Source: Effrenium voratum
Taxonomy: Eukaryota; Sar; Dinophyceae; Suessiales; Symbiodiniaceae
Direction of reading: 5' to 3'
Assembly (NCBI GenBank): GCA_963377175.1
Contig: CAUJNA010003238.1
Span: 307,098-371,097 of the forward strand
Length of the DNA: 64,000 nucleotides
Shown: piece by piece, positions 12,442 through 19,914 of the stretch
Layout: the number at the start of each line of letters is the position of its first letter
Numbering within the stretch: position 1 is the first letter of the stretch
Notes under the pieces: generated by a model
Seen by the model: the letters and a program-made list of their open reading frames with translations, nothing else
The model's database searches: none
Told to the model about the DNA's origin: nothing
Translations under genes and position numbers: made by a program

Positions 12442-12932
12442 AGTTAGGGTAGGCCTTGCCCATCTTTTTATGGTACCCGAGTGTGACCCCCACCCTACGC
12501 AAGAACAGCATTTTTCAACCATTTTTCACTATTCAAATCGTCATCCTTATTCATTATGCATATTTCCACTCAAAACATTTCATAACAGTCTCAACCTCAA
12601 AATCCATCAAAAAAGTTACATTTTTCTCATTTTCTATTCTTGTCATTGTTAGGATGCTTGAGTGGAAATAGGAGTATAGGGTGGTTCATATGATATGGTT
12701 ATTGATGGTAGGATGCATGGGCAAGGTTAAGCTCATTCATAAAAAAAAAAATCAAAAAAATATTTCTCAAAAAAAATAATATTTTCAAAAAAAAAGTAAT
12801 TTTTCAAAAAATAAATTTTCAAAAATATTATTCCAAAAATTATGATAAATTATCTTACAATATTTTTATCATAAATTTTGTAGAAATATTATGGGCAAGG
12901 TTAGGTAGATAGAATTTTATAACTTAAGTTCA
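12442..12932 (+). repeat. Left terminal inverted repeat
   Basis: Matches the reverse complement of 32533-33034 apart from small indels, such as an 8-base difference near 12638 and A-run length changes. It contains ATGGGCAAGG three times (12455-12463 inverted, 12717-12726, 12891-12900). The inner end overlaps the last codons of the 12917-13459 gene. Open frames inside it are mirrored in the right copy and are not taken as genes. Confidence 0.93.
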
Positions 12933-13459
12933 GGATAATAATTCAATTGATGACCATTAAATTGTGTATATATCGTATCTCTTTCATGCATTATTTTAAA
13001 AATAATATTAATATCTCTCACTGTATTTTTCACATTAAACTTTTTTCCTTCAATATATGTTTTAATGTCTTCTTTTACATCAAACCCTTCCCTAAAATGA
13101 CAAGTCAACATCCACAATATACCTTTAATCATTTCATATTTTTTCTTACTGATTTTCAGAAATATTCTAACATAACTGTAATGTGGTATTTTATACACAG
13201 TTAAAAATATCAAAATGGCATCTTCAACATTTCTATTATTTCTTCTTTTCTTTATCAACAAACAATTGATTATAGCTTGATTATCTCTCCATTCCTGACA
13301 ATTTTCACATTCGCCTTTTTCATCCAAAGAATAATCAATAATATTATTAACTATTCCATTAGGTAAATTCAATTTGTATAATTCCATATTTTCCTTTTTG
13401 AAGTGGCAACAGTCGTAGCATTTCTTATTGATATAATTATTGATTTCGGTTTCAACCAT
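12917..13459 (-). CDS. Hypothetical protein with two Cys pairs (180 aa)
   Basis: Not recognised. The N-terminal part has CYDCC at residues 14-18 and CENC at 51-54, which could bind one zinc ion; the rest is Lys/Ile-rich and probably helical. It is the last gene at the left end, and its final codons run into the terminal repeat. It has its own copy of the long promoter motif 26 nt upstream of the ATG. Its position beside the polymerase-helicase suggests an early or replication-related role, which is inference only. Confidence 0.75.
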   Translation of the reverse strand: MVETEINNYINKKCYDCCHFKKENMELYKLNLPNGIVNNIIDYSLDEKGECENCQEWRDNQAIINCLLIKKRRNNRNVEDAILIFLTVYKIPHYSYVRIFLKISKKKYEMIKGILWMLTCHFREGFDVKEDIKTYIEGKKFNVKNTVRDINIIFKIMHERDTIYTQFNGHQLNYYPELKL

Positions 13460-13484
13460 TCCGATTATAATATATATAGTTTTT

Positions 13485-13515
13485 ATTTCTTTAAATACTT
13501 TTTACAAGAAATATT
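13485..13515 (-). promoter_or_regulatory. Replication-class promoter motif, copy 1
   Basis: On the minus strand it reads TTTCTTGTAAAAA then GTATTTAAAGAAAT, ending 26 nt before the ATG at 13459. Three other copies stand at the same distance range before other transcription units. Confidence 0.72.
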
Positions 13516-13536
13516 AAATTATTATTTAAATTATTA

Positions 13537-15141
13537 TCATTTACAACTACAATTGCACCTAACACAGTAAGGAATAATATTATTCAGTTCGTGCGATAAC
13601 TCGTTTGATTTACGTTGCGCTGTTAGATTTGTCATTATATTTCCATTTTTCATATCCATAGAAAAACCGCATCCGCAGTAATTGCATTGATTATTTATAT
13701 TGTCTAAAAACCACTGTGCATTTACATAACCTTCTTTAGGTATGGTTCTTTTTGCTTTCCTGTCCTGTTCCTTGTAGTTTAATATTTTTCTTTCAAAATA
13801 ACTTAAAATACATTTTTGATTAAATACATCATCAATATCTTTCGTATATTTATAAAATTTGACTTTGTTTAAATCTCTACACCTTGTGATTGCTGTCCAT
13901 ATCCATTCTGGATAATCCTTTACCAAAAAATGATTATAATCAAAAATTGTTATGGTGTCATCAATGCTACTACCTTGAGCAGAATGACATGTAGAGCAAT
14001 AAGCAAATATAAAATTGCTTCTTATTTTAGCAACTTCTACGGATTGTAAAATATCGGTTTTGACATTTTTTAATGTAAATATTCCATCGTTATCAATATG
14101 AACTATTTTATATTTGAAATTTACATTAAACACTGATGTTTTAGTTTTAGTATATTCCCTACATGTCAAAAATTCGCCTACTTCGTATTCATCTTTTCTA
14201 TTTTCTAATTTTCTAATTTCATTTGAGACATTTTTACAAGTTGTATTTAAAAATGCTATGTTGTTGTTAGAATTGCTTATGTCAGTTGTATATTCGAAAT
14301 ATTTTTCAATAACTTTCATAATAGGTAATTTATTTTCAAAAATATCAAATTTAATATTTCTTAGTTTATCCTTATCTTCCTGTGTGTTAAGTCTCTTACA
14401 TTCTTTTAACAAAATATTATATTCAAAAATGTTATCTATAATATTATCAGTATATAATTCATAGTCTCGAGTATTTGTTATCTCTTGAACTGGTTTTAAT
14501 TGCTTGGTGTCTCCCGTTGCTATTATAATTTTGTTGTGTTTATTCTGCTCTACAAATTGTTTTATTCTCCAATATATATTTAAATTACTGAAATAAATTT
14601 CATCAAATACGATTACATCAAATTCTGTAAAATCAAATGGTTCTAATTTTGCATCGCCGTAGTTTATTCCAAAAAACTTATTTATAGTCATTGCTTCACC
14701 TTCGAATGCCTGTAATAATTTATTAGTAGGACAAATAAATATTACCTTATATTTTTTATCAACCATTTTTTGACATATATATGATTTTCCTGTGCCCGGT
14801 AGTTCGCCCCTGATCATAATAGGGTTATTCTGTTTAACAATCTCTATAATGTTATCAGTGTCGTATTCATCTTTAATATCAATAGTTTTACTTTCATGAA
14901 CTGGTATTTTTATTAGATCATTCTTAACAACTTCATATTTTACAGTAGGAAGATTAATTTCATTGTCTCGTCCAGAAACTTTCCAACCTCCTATATCATT
15001 ATGAAATTCTAATAATTGCTTTGCTTTCTCTACATTGTATGAATCAATTACAAAAGCATCGGTTTTCACACTATATACATTAATATCGTTGACTATTAAT
15101 TTGTAAATGTCTTGGTTCATTTTAAAATTATGATGTTGCAT
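13537..15141 (-). CDS. Polymerase C-terminal part + SF1 helicase + Cys-rich tail (534 aa)
   Basis: This frame continues the polymerase frame of 15148-17625 after one TAA codon and two further codons. Residues 20-30 read NVYSVKTDAF, which fits polymerase motif C of a divergent family-B-like polymerase (the KTD replacing DTD). The superfamily-1 helicase follows: Walker A GELPGTGKS (112-120), Walker B VIVFDE (176-181), motif III GDTKQLKPV (210-218), a later CHSAQGSS segment, and TAITRCR near the end, as in Pif1/RecD-type enzymes. The C-terminus has CNYCGCG and CVRCNC, a possible zinc-binding HNH-like module. It probably unwinds DNA for replication of the element. ATG 15141 is the first Met after the stop. 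Translating from it alone would give a helicase with an orphan motif C. Confidence 0.85.
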   Translation of the reverse strand: MQHHNFKMNQDIYKLIVNDINVYSVKTDAFVIDSYNVEKAKQLLEFHNDIGGWKVSGRDNEINLPTVKYEVVKNDLIKIPVHESKTIDIKDEYDTDNIIEIVKQNNPIMIRGELPGTGKSYICQKMVDKKYKVIFICPTNKLLQAFEGEAMTINKFFGINYGDAKLEPFDFTEFDVIVFDEIYFSNLNIYWRIKQFVEQNKHNKIIIATGDTKQLKPVQEITNTRDYELYTDNIIDNIFEYNILLKECKRLNTQEDKDKLRNIKFDIFENKLPIMKVIEKYFEYTTDISNSNNNIAFLNTTCKNVSNEIRKLENRKDEYEVGEFLTCREYTKTKTSVFNVNFKYKIVHIDNDGIFTLKNVKTDILQSVEVAKIRSNFIFAYCSTCHSAQGSSIDDTITIFDYNHFLVKDYPEWIWTAITRCRDLNKVKFYKYTKDIDDVFNQKCILSYFERKILNYKEQDRKAKRTIPKEGYVNAQWFLDNINNQCNYCGCGFSMDMKNGNIMTNLTAQRKSNELSHELNNIIPYCVRCNCSCK

Positions 15142-15147
15142 GAGTAG

Positions 15148-17625
15148 TTATTTAATATATCTATAGCCGTTTCTTAATACTGCTTTATCCTTTAATTTTA
15201 ATATATAATATGATGCTTTTATATTTTCTCTATCTATTTCATATTTATACTCTTCTTCATACTCCTCTTTACACTCTTCGTCTTCTGTACCTATATGTGA
15301 TAACCTATGAATTTTGCCTTCTATCTGTGATAACTTATGAATTTTGCCTCCGTATTCTGTTTGATAATGGATTGCTTCATCAATACTCTTAAACAAAATG
15401 CTTTGATGCGCGGTAGCCTCTCCCTTCTCTAATAATCCAAAATTGACATTTGCTATTAATTTTTTACTTAGTATATCATCATCATCATCATCATCATCTA
15501 TAGTAGTTTTCCAAAGTTCATTAACCATATCCTTATAGTTTGTTTTATGAATAAACGAAGGTTGTTTATAATATAATACTTTAATGTTATATTGATTAAT
15601 AAACTTTTTTAAAAACTTACCATAAACTAAATTATATTTTTTATTAAACATTAAGCCCTCTTTATTCCCCAGTAACGTTTTTGTCATTATGAATTCAACT
15701 TCTTCTTTTGATTTAAATTTTAAACTTTCCTCCAAAAGATGTTTACGTTTAATACGTTCCATACTGTATTTATTTGGTATATTCGGATAGTTAACTTCAA
15801 TATAATATAATGTTAGATCGTGGAGTTCATCAATATTAATTGCATCATTGTATTCTTTCCAATTGTCAAACTGATTAAAAACTGGTATTTCAGTAATATC
15901 TATGAAACCGTTTGTAAATGCCTTATTTTCATCGATTTCAGTTTTACGCATTAAATTAAATTTATCCCATAATAATCCCGAAGGTGCTACAGTCCTTGTT
16001 TCGTTTAATATTTTTATATCAATGTCATTATAAAAAGATTTGTGAGATAAAATAAATAAAGATTTATTAAAATTAAACATTGCTTTATTCATATTGTTGT
16101 ACATAGTTTCATTATTTGCTGCGATCCAACCATCGCTGGATGATTTAATTAAATTTTGAGTCTTTATGATATATGTTATCTTGTTAAATTTGACTCTAAT
16201 TTCATCAATAATACCTGTGTATTTAATTCTGGGTTCATATCCAATATTTATCAACTGGAAAAATATTTCTGCCAAATCATTATCTTCGGGTACTAAATAT
16301 ACTTCCCTTGTTTTATCATCAGTTTTTATTTTGAGTATATCATCTATACATTTAATCATTTTGTATTGCGGGGGTTCCTCTCTTTCATTTATATAATAAT
16401 CAGTGTGTGCCTTTATAGTGGGTAGTTTTGATATTACTTGTTTTTGTTGTATTTTGCTTAAATCGTGGTTTAATGTATAAATATGGTTATTTTTCACCAT
16501 AGCGTAAAATGTTTTAATATGACGGTTTCTTATTTTTGGGTTATATTTGTAAATAAGTTCATTTACAAAATTAAAAATTCTAACTTGAATATTAAACTGC
16601 TTAAATACTGCTTCCATTTCTTGAATGGTTGCTCCTACTTCCTTAAAATTATTCCTACCTATGATTTCAATAATTTTATCTCTGGTTAGTCTGTTGCGGG
16701 TTCTTTCATTCATGATTGTATCACTGTAAAAATCAGTTAATGAATTTATCCAACATTCATTTTTAACATAATTGCCTTGTTTAATTGCCTTTCGTATAGT
16801 GTCCTCACTCATTTTCAAATGTGTGTATATATATGCATGGAAAATGGATACGTTAGATGAATCTCTTAAATTTTCTGCTAATATATCAAACTTTTTACCT
16901 GATTTATTCATCATCTCCACGGACAATATTTTTATACCATCTAAGCCATATTCCTGATTTTCTAAATGTTCCATGTGTTTGGCAAACTCCTCGTCGTGTT
17001 TCATTATTTTTATTATTTTTGTAAATTCTGGATTTATTTGTTCCGTCTCTCCAAAATCAGTATCCATCGAAACACCTGTTTTTTTCAAAATTCTCTTGCG
17101 GATAAATTCCTTAGGAAATTCTTCTCCTATGTCAACTGTAGCACTTAATCGCTCATAGTTCCAAAGATAATAATACTCATCAAATGCTTTAAAGGCGGGT
17201 TTTGATTTCATTTTCTTTTTATCACCAATTATATAAAGGTCATACATAACAAAATATGTATTTTTTTTTCTTGCTTTATTCCCCCTATATTCATTATCTT
17301 TGATTTTTCTATATTTTCCACCACCTCCCTCTCCCTTTTTATTATTTGCCCTTGCTTCTGCCATTCTTTCATTTAATGGTTTTGTATCCTTGATCTTTTT
17401 GATATTGTCTTTGTATTTTTGAAATGCTTTGTCATAAACCTTTTTATCAGTAGATGTTAAACCTTTGATATAATTTTCTGCAGTTGCTACATTTGATAAC
17501 TTCCTTTCAGTATAAAGTTTAACGATCTCATCAACCCTTTTTTTAGTTGCATTATTTGCGTTCTGTGTTGAATTTCTTTTGAGTTTATTTAACTCGTTGA
17601 TATTACGTTGTAAAAACTTACTCAT
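15148..17625 (-). CDS. DNA polymerase N-terminal and palm part, ends at in-frame TAA (825 aa)
   Basis: Divergent palm-domain (family-B-like) DNA polymerase of the kind fused to SF1 helicases in virus-like elements. The first ~120 residues are basic and helical. Residues about 285-400 contain ECWINSL and later KTFYAMVKNNHIYTLNHDL, a domain common in front of such polymerases. A candidate motif A is DITEIPVFNQFDNW; the likely motif B is KKLIANVNFGLL. The frame stops at TAA (15148-15150) after NGYRYIK, between motifs B and C, and resumes at once in the same frame. An Asp8 run (CAT repeats on plus, about 15477-15500) and a duplicated GKIH.LS segment lie near the end. The long promoter motif is 31 nt upstream. 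The family assignment rests on motif order and the attached helicase. Confidence 0.78.
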   Translation of the reverse strand: MSKFLQRNINELNKLKRNSTQNANNATKKRVDEIVKLYTERKLSNVATAENYIKGLTSTDKKVYDKAFQKYKDNIKKIKDTKPLNERMAEARANNKKGEGGGGKYRKIKDNEYRGNKARKKNTYFVMYDLYIIGDKKKMKSKPAFKAFDEYYYLWNYERLSATVDIGEEFPKEFIRKRILKKTGVSMDTDFGETEQINPEFTKIIKIMKHDEEFAKHMEHLENQEYGLDGIKILSVEMMNKSGKKFDILAENLRDSSNVSIFHAYIYTHLKMSEDTIRKAIKQGNYVKNECWINSLTDFYSDTIMNERTRNRLTRDKIIEIIGRNNFKEVGATIQEMEAVFKQFNIQVRIFNFVNELIYKYNPKIRNRHIKTFYAMVKNNHIYTLNHDLSKIQQKQVISKLPTIKAHTDYYINEREEPPQYKMIKCIDDILKIKTDDKTREVYLVPEDNDLAEIFFQLINIGYEPRIKYTGIIDEIRVKFNKITYIIKTQNLIKSSSDGWIAANNETMYNNMNKAMFNFNKSLFILSHKSFYNDIDIKILNETRTVAPSGLLWDKFNLMRKTEIDENKAFTNGFIDITEIPVFNQFDNWKEYNDAINIDELHDLTLYYIEVNYPNIPNKYSMERIKRKHLLEESLKFKSKEEVEFIMTKTLLGNKEGLMFNKKYNLVYGKFLKKFINQYNIKVLYYKQPSFIHKTNYKDMVNELWKTTIDDDDDDDDILSKKLIANVNFGLLEKGEATAHQSILFKSIDEAIHYQTEYGGKIHKLSQIEGKIHRLSHIGTEDEECKEEYEEEYKYEIDRENIKASYYILKLKDKAVLRNGYRYIK

Positions 17626-17655
17626 ACTATAATCTATATATTTATATTATAAAAA

Positions 17656-17690
17656 TATTTCTTTAAATAACTTTTTTACAAGAAAACTTT
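17656..17690 (-). promoter_or_regulatory. Replication-class promoter motif, copy 2
   Basis: Copy with TCTTGTAAAAAAG then TTATTTAAAGAAATA on the minus strand, 31 nt before the polymerase ATG at 17625. Confidence 0.72.
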
Positions 17691-17716
17691 TTATAATAAA
17701 AATTCTATATACTTTT

Positions 17717-18634
17717 TTAAACTTTTAAAATTTCAAATCTTAAGAATGGTCGTGTGTTATGTTCCAAATAAAAATAAGTTTGACCTAACTTTTTTTCAAT
17801 CCTTTCAACTTTATATTTCGTAGGTAACCAATTGCTACTCCTTTCTTTTTCAGTTATTGCTTTCTTTCTGTAAATCTTCACTTCGTTACCTATGTTAATT
17901 TCAGGGTATTTACGGGTTCTGGTTGCTTCGGTTGCCATTTTCATTTTTACTTTATAATTGTTTTTCTCCTTCAATGCTTCCGCTGGTGTCATTCCTATGC
18001 TTGAATGTTCCATTTTATTATTATAAGTTATTAATATTTCAAAATTATAATCTATCCATTGTATATTTTCCTTTCCTTCTTTTTCATCTTTTTCAACCCT
18101 TTTATATAACATATCTTTGTAGGTGCGTATAAAACGTTCTGCAAAATTAGGATGTCCTCTTGTGCGGTATAATTCTATTCCTTCTTCTTTGAAATAATCT
18201 TCAACTGTTTTATTATATAAACTGCCTTCCTCGTCGCTATAAATAATTTCTGGTTTGCCTTTCATTTTCTGCATTCCTTCCATTACTCCCGCTAATATGT
18301 CAGGCGGTTGTTTTGATTTAATAGGTATTACTGTAGAATATCTGGTAAATATATCAATTAAAACCATCCCTACTTTAAATTTTTGATTGGGTATGTCATT
18401 AATAAAAAATAAATCTAATTGAAATTCAAAGTATGGATGTGGAGCAATAAATGAATTTTTGCCTCTTAATTGCTTCTTCTGTTCTATGTTCTTTTGAAAC
18501 CATTCTTTAACATCATTTAAGGTTATGCTTTGTTCCTTTTGTTTAGCATCCTTATAGGTTGTTGTGATACTTCCGTATCCTGATCTATCATAATAGGTTT
18601 TACTAATTATATCATTTTTATTAATATTTGCCAT
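17717..18634 (-). CDS. rve-family DDE integrase (305 aa)
   Basis: Retroviral/Polinton-type integrase that would insert the linear viral DNA and create the GATAT duplication. The RNase-H-like core carries Asp74 (FQLDLFF), Asp134 (IYSDEEGS) and Glu166 (HPNFAERFIRTYK), the expected D, D, E order, with 31 residues between the last two. A C-terminal SH3-like region (GNEVKIYRKK ... WLPTKYKVERI) follows. I do not see a clear N-terminal HHCC zinc module. It lies 22 nt after the 118-aa gene and has no promoter motif of its own, so it is probably the third gene of the unit that starts at 19249. Confidence 0.92.
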   Translation of the reverse strand: MANINKNDIISKTYYDRSGYGSITTTYKDAKQKEQSITLNDVKEWFQKNIEQKKQLRGKNSFIAPHPYFEFQLDLFFINDIPNQKFKVGMVLIDIFTRYSTVIPIKSKQPPDILAGVMEGMQKMKGKPEIIYSDEEGSLYNKTVEDYFKEEGIELYRTRGHPNFAERFIRTYKDMLYKRVEKDEKEGKENIQWIDYNFEILITYNNKMEHSSIGMTPAEALKEKNNYKVKMKMATEATRTRKYPEINIGNEVKIYRKKAITEKERSSNWLPTKYKVERIEKKLGQTYFYLEHNTRPFLRFEILKV

Positions 18635-18655
18635 ATTAATAAAGGTGATATTATT

Positions 18656-19012
18656 TTAAAATATTGCTTGTTGGTCGATCTTCCAGAAATAAAATTCCTT
18701 GAAATCATCAATGCTATGTATATTACAATGTCTAAAAGGTATGATAGTTACACCTAAATAATATCTTAATATTAATTTAATACTTGTTTTAACTAAATAC
18801 CACGAGCGCCATTGAAGTTTGTTTTTGTTTATTTCTTCTTGAATTGTTCTACTAAACCCATTCCATACAAAATATTCTTTGTAAGCATTCTCAATATACA
18901 TTACATTATAATATTTTTTAATAAGATGACAAGTTCTTCTATTTACTAATTGCTTCAATGTTTTTAAATCATCCTTAACAAAATATTCAGGTAATAAAGA
19001 TTTACTAACCAT
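18656..19012 (-). CDS. Hypothetical protein (118 aa)
   Basis: Not recognised. Basic and aromatic-rich, with a Trp/Tyr-rich centre (QWRSWYLVKT) and no clear membrane span. It sits 10 nt after the 75-aa zinc protein and 22 nt before the integrase, and is likely co-transcribed with both. A role with the integrase is conceivable from context alone. Confidence 0.65.
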   Translation of the reverse strand: MVSKSLLPEYFVKDDLKTLKQLVNRRTCHLIKKYYNVMYIENAYKEYFVWNGFSRTIQEEINKNKLQWRSWYLVKTSIKLILRYYLGVTIIPFRHCNIHSIDDFKEFYFWKIDQQAIF

Positions 19013-19021
19013 TCTTTTAAA

Positions 19022-19249
19022 TTATTTGATGGCGGTAGGAAATGGAAATAATTTAACCAAAATATATAATTGTTGTTGTTCAGGGTGTAGTGTTTTAAAT
19101 TCATTGTCATCTAATATACTATGAAATTTACAACAGTTTTTACATTGTAAAAACTTACTTATATTGATACAATGTTCGCTTAATATTTTTTTATTGAATG
19201 TTTTAACTTTGTTCTTTTCAGTTCTACAGTCCTCACACATACTCACCAT
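19022..19249 (-). CDS. Small Cys-rich protein (75 aa)
   Basis: CEDC at residues 5-8, a Cys near 27 and CKNCC near 36-40 suggest one small zinc-binding site like that of the 180-aa protein at the left end. First gene of the three-gene unit leading to the integrase. The promoter motif lies only 17 nt upstream of the ATG. Function unknown. Confidence 0.68.
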   Translation of the reverse strand: MVSMCEDCRTEKNKVKTFNKKILSEHCINISKFLQCKNCCKFHSILDDNEFKTLHPEQQQLYILVKLFPFPTAIK

Positions 19250-19264
19250 ATAATAGCATTATAA

Positions 19265-19300
19265 AATATTTCTTTAAATACATTTTTACAAGAAATATTT
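19265..19300 (-). promoter_or_regulatory. Replication-class promoter motif, copy 3
   Basis: Minus strand ATTTCTTGTAAAAAT then GTATTTAAAGAAATA, 17 nt before the ATG at 19249. Heads the 75-aa / 118-aa / integrase unit. Confidence 0.75.
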
Positions 19301-19343
19301 TTATAGTAAAATTTCTATATATTTTTATATTTTTCCTAAATTT

Positions 19344-19520
19344 ATGGTTCGGGGATTGGTATCCCCAGTGGTTGGGGATTGGTATCCCCAATGGTTGGGG
19401 ATAAGGCAAAAAATACTTAAATTAGGTGCTGTTTTGCTTTATCCCCAGTGGTTGGGGATTGGTATCCCCAGTGGTTGGGGATTGGTATCTCCAGTGGTTG
19501 GGGATTGGTATCCCCAGAAG
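19344..19520. repeat. Tandem hairpin repeat (GGGGAT..ATCCCC)
   Basis: A 23-base unit GGTTGGGGATTGGTATCCCC plus AGT repeats in two blocks (19344-19402 and 19441-19520), split by about 38 bp. Each unit is its own hairpin: GGGGAT, loop TGGT, ATCCCC. It is strikingly GC-rich for this AT-rich element and lies between two transcription units. Possible roles are terminator, recombination site or replication site. It has no CRISPR-type spacers. Confidence 0.88.
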
Positions 19521-19535
19521 TGAAGTTTTAAAATG

Positions 19536-19569
19536 ATATTTATTAAAATAATTAAATTTTAATAAATAT
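19536..19569 (-). terminator. Hairpin just after the 93-aa gene
   Basis: Perfect 14-bp stem (ATATTTATTAAAAT / ATTTTAATAAATAT) with a 6-base loop, starting 3 nt past the stop codon at 19573. It fits a mimivirus-type transcript-end hairpin; inference. Confidence 0.5.
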
Positions 19570-19572
19570 TAT

Positions 19573-19854
19573 TTATTCAACTGTTATAATTTTATATGTT
19601 TGCGCCTTATATTTTCTGGGTTTTGTATTCTGTAAATCTTCTGGTTTATTTTCATAATCAATATCTTTTAAATTAATTTCTCCATTTTCTGCCATCTTGT
19701 CTAATTTCTTTCTTCTGTGAAATCTTATAGCACTTGCCCTTTTGGTGTCCATAAAGTCCTTTTCGTGTCTCCTTCTTTGATAATATAATCTGTTATATAG
19801 TGCCAGTTGTTCCTTTATTTGTTCCAGTGTCATATCTTCAGGTTTAATACTCAT
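19573..19854 (-). CDS. Hypothetical basic protein (93 aa)
   Basis: Not recognised. Strongly basic centre (YYQRRRHEKDF..KRASAIRFHRRKK) suggesting nucleic-acid binding; helical N-terminus. It has its own promoter motif 27 nt upstream and a hairpin directly after the stop, so it looks like a single-gene transcript. Confidence 0.68.
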   Translation of the reverse strand: MSIKPEDMTLEQIKEQLALYNRLYYQRRRHEKDFMDTKRASAIRFHRRKKLDKMAENGEINLKDIDYENKPEDLQNTKPRKYKAQTYKIITVE

Positions 19855-19880
19855 TATAATATATATTATATTATATTATA

Positions 19881-19910
19881 TATTTCTTTAAATACATTTT
19901 ACGAGATTTT
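19881..19910 (-). promoter_or_regulatory. Replication-class promoter motif, copy 4
   Basis: Minus strand ATCTCGTAAAAT then GTATTTAAAGAAATA, 27 nt before the ATG at 19854. The most diverged copy in its upstream half. Confidence 0.65.
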
Positions 19911-19914
19911 TAAA

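Noticed and set aside
12456..12671. Gene inside the left terminal repeat (mirrored at 32775-33020)
   Set aside because: The frame exists only because the repeat is open there. It is disrupted differently in the two copies by small indels, has no motif and lacks a promoter signal.
19344..19520. CRISPR array
   Set aside because: Units abut each other without unique spacers, the context is a eukaryotic viral element, and there are no cas genes. It is a hairpin tandem repeat. The same applies to 32198-32286.
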